Assembly: GCF_012911605.1 (NCBI RefSeq)
Contig: NZ_JAAMPT010000201.1
Coordinates: 29,843 to 93,842 of the forward strand
Direction of reading: 5' to 3'
DNA from: Flavobacterium solisilvae
GTDB taxonomy: Bacteria > Bacteroidota > Bacteroidia > Flavobacteriales > Flavobacteriaceae
DNA length: 64,000 nucleotides
The first letter of the stretch is position 1, and every line of letters begins with the position of its first letter. Shown piece after piece: positions 62,050 through 64,000 of the stretch. Position numbers and translations under genes: made by a program. The notes under the pieces were generated by a model. The model was not told the origin of the DNA. It ran no database searches and saw only the letters and a program-made list of their open reading frames with translations.

Positions 62050-64000
62050 ATGAAAACCATAACCATTATGAAAAATAATTACACAACTGTTATAAATAAA
62101 ACTTTTTTTTCAACAACGAACCAGCTACTACAACTAGTTGAACGAAAATTTTTTGCAATCCTAATTTTTTCTTTTTTAGGATTTTCCAACATTGCTTTTA
62201 GTCAATTAACAAACGGTTGTGGCGATGGAGCTGCTGGTCAGATTATTGTTGGAACAAATTGTAATTTTGTAAACTTCAATTCCAATGGAAATACTGATTA
62301 TTGGGATGGAGCTTCAGGATGTAATGCTGGAGACTATGATGATGCATGGGGTTGGTTTGACGCAATAAGCACTACTACAACCATATCATATTATAGTGCA
62401 AATGATGCAATTATTCATCTTTTTACAGGAAGTTGTTCTACCACGATGACAGCGCTTGCGTGTGCCGATGATTTTGGCAATGGAGGAACTGAAACAATAA
62501 CTTATGCTACTACACCAGGTGTTAGATATCGAATTAGAGTTCAAAGATACAACAGTGATAATGACATGAATGGAACCATTTGTGTTACTTCGCCAATTAG
62601 TGATTTATGTGCTAATGCAACTCCTTTAACGGTAAACACAAGCTGTTCTACAACAAACTTTAATATTACCAATGCTTTTACAGACGATGGACCTGCTCCT
62701 TGTAACGGTACCTCATATAAAGATGGATGGTACACTTTTACTACTGATGCTGATACTTATTACGTTACTGCTCAAGGACAGAGTAACGACACAAAACAGT
62801 TTGGATTAGCTTTATATACAGGTACTTGCGGAGCATTAACACAAGTTTCTTGCACAGTACCCGGTGCAAATAATGCAAACTTGACAAACATAAGTGTTTT
62901 ACCAAATACTACTTATTTATTACGCATTATGAGAACAGGTGGTAATAATTTCATGAACGGTACTATTTGCGTTTTCAAATCTGAACTAACAGTCCCTTCC
63001 TCAGGAAACAACTCTTACACTATGTGTTCTGGGAATTTATACGATAGTGGCGGCACAGGTAATTATGCTAATAATTCCGACGGCTATACTGTAATTTATC
63101 CAACTGCGGGTAATTTAGTTAGTGTTTCCGGTACTATAAATTCTAGAAATGGAGACTACCTTACCATTTATGATGGTATAGGAACAGGAGGAAATGTATT
63201 ATGGGGTGGAAGTAATCATGGAAACAACAACATTTGTACAAATTACCCAGTACCCACAAGAACTTCAACAACAGGTCCTTTAACTGTTCGGTTTATTTCT
63301 AATGGAAATAACACCTGTGCTGGATTTAATTTAGCTATAAGTTGTGTTCCGGCAGCACCAACAATAACCTCGTTTCCTTCAAGTGCTTGTCAAGGAGAAG
63401 AGATAACCATAGGAGGTACTAATTTAGCAAATGTAACAACGGTAACTATTGGCGGTACTCCCGCTACAATTACAGCAACCACTGCTACAAGCGTAACAGT
63501 TATAGTAGGAGCAGGAACAACAGGAACAATATTTGTTAACACGCCAAGCAGTGGCAGTGCTACAAGTTCAGGGACGATTACCGTAATACCTACCGTAGGA
63601 ACCCCAACCGCAATAACAGTTTCGTCAGGAACACAACCAACGTGTCAGTTAACCAATGGTACAACCACAACTACTTATACTACTACTGCTACGAACAGCA
63701 CAGGTTTCAACTGGACTTTGAGCAATCCGGCAGCAGGAACCATCAATGCTACCACAGGAGAAATGACATGGGCAAATGGTTTCTCAGGAACAGTAGATAT
63801 TCAAGTAACTGCCAATGGTTGTAACGGTCCATCGGCGCAAGTGGTTAGAACCGTTACCATAACGCCAACCGTAGGAACGCCAACAGCAATAACAGTTTCG
63901 TCAGGAACAGAACCGACATGTCAATTACCAAACGGTACAACGACTACAACTTATGCTACTACTGCTACAAACAGCACAGGTTTTAACTGGAGTTTGAGCA
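62050..64000 (+). CDS. Giant secreted repeat protein, N-terminal part (runs off the window)
   Basis: The frame from ATG 62050 stays open for 650 codons to the window end. An unusually long signal region (about 1-52; hydrophobic core FFAILIFSFLGF, ending AFSQ) comes first; ATG 62068 is an alternative start. Two Cys-containing modules of about 125 residues follow (about 53-180 and 181-310), then a CUB-like domain (about 317-434, DGYTVIYPTAG, GDYLTIYDGIGTGG). A TIG/IPT-like domain (about 436-512) leads into 92-residue tandem repeats beginning at codon 514. It is probably a type IX-secreted adhesin; the C-terminus that would show this is outside the window. Confidence 0.85.
   Translation, partial: MKTITIMKNNYTTVINKTFFSTTNQLLQLVERKFFAILIFSFLGFSNIAFSQLTNGCGDGAAGQIIVGTNCNFVNFNSNGNTDYWDGASGCNAGDYDDAWGWFDAISTTTTISYYSANDAIIHLFTGSCSTTMTALACADDFGNGGTETITYATTPGVRYRIRVQRYNSDNDMNGTICVTSPISDLCANATPLTVNTSCSTTNFNITNAFTDDGPAPCNGTSYKDGWYTFTTDADTYYVTAQGQSNDTKQFGLALYTGTCGALTQVSCTVPGANNANLTNISVLPNTTYLLRIMRTGGNNFMNGTICVFKSELTVPSSGNNSYTMCSGNLYDSGGTGNYANNSDGYTVIYPTAGNLVSVSGTINSRNGDYLTIYDGIGTGGNVLWGGSNHGNNNICTNYPVPTRTSTTGPLTVRFISNGNNTCAGFNLAISCVPAAPTITSFPSSACQGEEITIGGTNLANVTTVTIGGTPATITATTATSVTVIVGAGTTGTIFVNTPSSGSATSSGTITVIPTVGTPTAITVSSGTQPTCQLTNGTTTTTYTTTATNSTGFNWTLSNPAAGTINATTGEMTWANGFSGTVDIQVTANGCNGPSAQVVRTVTITPTVGTPTAITVSSGTEPTCQLPNGTTTTTYATTATNSTGFNWSLS
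63589..64000 (+). repeat. 276-bp in-frame tandem repeats
   Basis: The unit starting PTVGTPTAITVSSGT at 63589 recurs at 63865, exactly 276 bp (92 codons) later, and continues to the window end. DNA identity is high, including synonymous sites, which points to recent duplication or gene conversion. Confidence 0.9.

Noticed and set aside
63642..63824. 60-codon frame inside the giant repeat-protein gene
   Set aside because: Different frame from the open 650-codon frame that carries the signal peptide and repeats.

Overview
The window is a chromosomal segment of a Bacteroidota bacterium, almost certainly a Flavobacterium or close relative (Flavobacteriaceae). Several things point there. The DNA is AT-rich. 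Genes start without Shine-Dalgarno sequences, and many are preceded by a TAnnTTTG -7 element, often with TTG about 19-20 bp upstream. There is a SusC/RagA-like TonB-dependent receptor, a type IX secretion type-B C-terminal domain, a 6S RNA between zapA and rny, a zinc-free L31/S14/L36 set, a CarB without its C-terminal regulatory domain, and the individual protein sequences themselves. No tRNA, rRNA, CRISPR array or prophage was seen.

Layout. 1-3.0 kb: three small outer-membrane beta-barrel genes (one cut by the window edge), xerD and a single-domain response regulator. 3.1-5.5 kb: a minus-strand zapB-like/zapA/6S RNA/rny group. 5.6-11.3 kb: an envelope cluster with an M23 peptidase, a TonB receptor, an unknown two-helix membrane protein and a calcium-loop lipoprotein. 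11.3-22.9 kb: an MsbA-like exporter, phosphohexomutase, polyprenyl-phosphate-type glycosyltransferase, L31, a GlmU-like protein, MtaB and small metabolic or cell-wall genes. 23-30.4 kb: rpmH, carB, a NYN-LOTUS protein, a DUF2721 protein, eno and carA. 30.6-33.4 kb: a large type IX-secreted protein. 33.6-50.8 kb: one uninterrupted minus-strand str-S10-spc-alpha ribosomal supercluster, rpsL through rplQ, with rpoA, secY, infA and fusA but no tuf. 50.9-61.6 kb: an Omp85-like protein, rlmB, rhomboid, rarA, yjjG, radC, a DUF1287 lipoprotein, a GIY-YIG nuclease, mpl and a TPR protein. 62 kb to the end: the start of a giant secreted repeat protein that runs off the window.

The most unusual content lies between genes. 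(1) A 318-bp GIY-YIG nuclease gene fills, almost to the base, the space between two 150-bp direct repeats that each end in inverted repeats; a decayed third unit lies beside them and a solo 53-bp copy of the ends lies 39 kb away. This looks like a compact selfish element built from a nuclease and palindromes, comparable in logic to REP/RAYT. (2) Six copies of another element (head AGCCCCGAT, tail GCGGGAAA...TTCGCTCC) occupy spacers. Two pairs of them flank carA and the rhomboid gene as inverted repeats with heads inward, and their central hairpin slot holds unrelated palindromes, apparently by nested insertion. (3) Further palindrome families sit at gene 3' ends, where they probably also terminate transcription.

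For function, the ribosomal supercluster shows probable control points: a strong promoter before rpsL, an internal promoter before rpsH, and hairpin-rich gaps before rplC and rpsD. The envelope genes (M23, TonB receptor, lytic transglycosylase, Mpl, RadC-adjacent genes, Omp85, MsbA) are separate small operons for cell-wall and outer-membrane upkeep. Family assignments come from reading motifs by eye; no database search was run.
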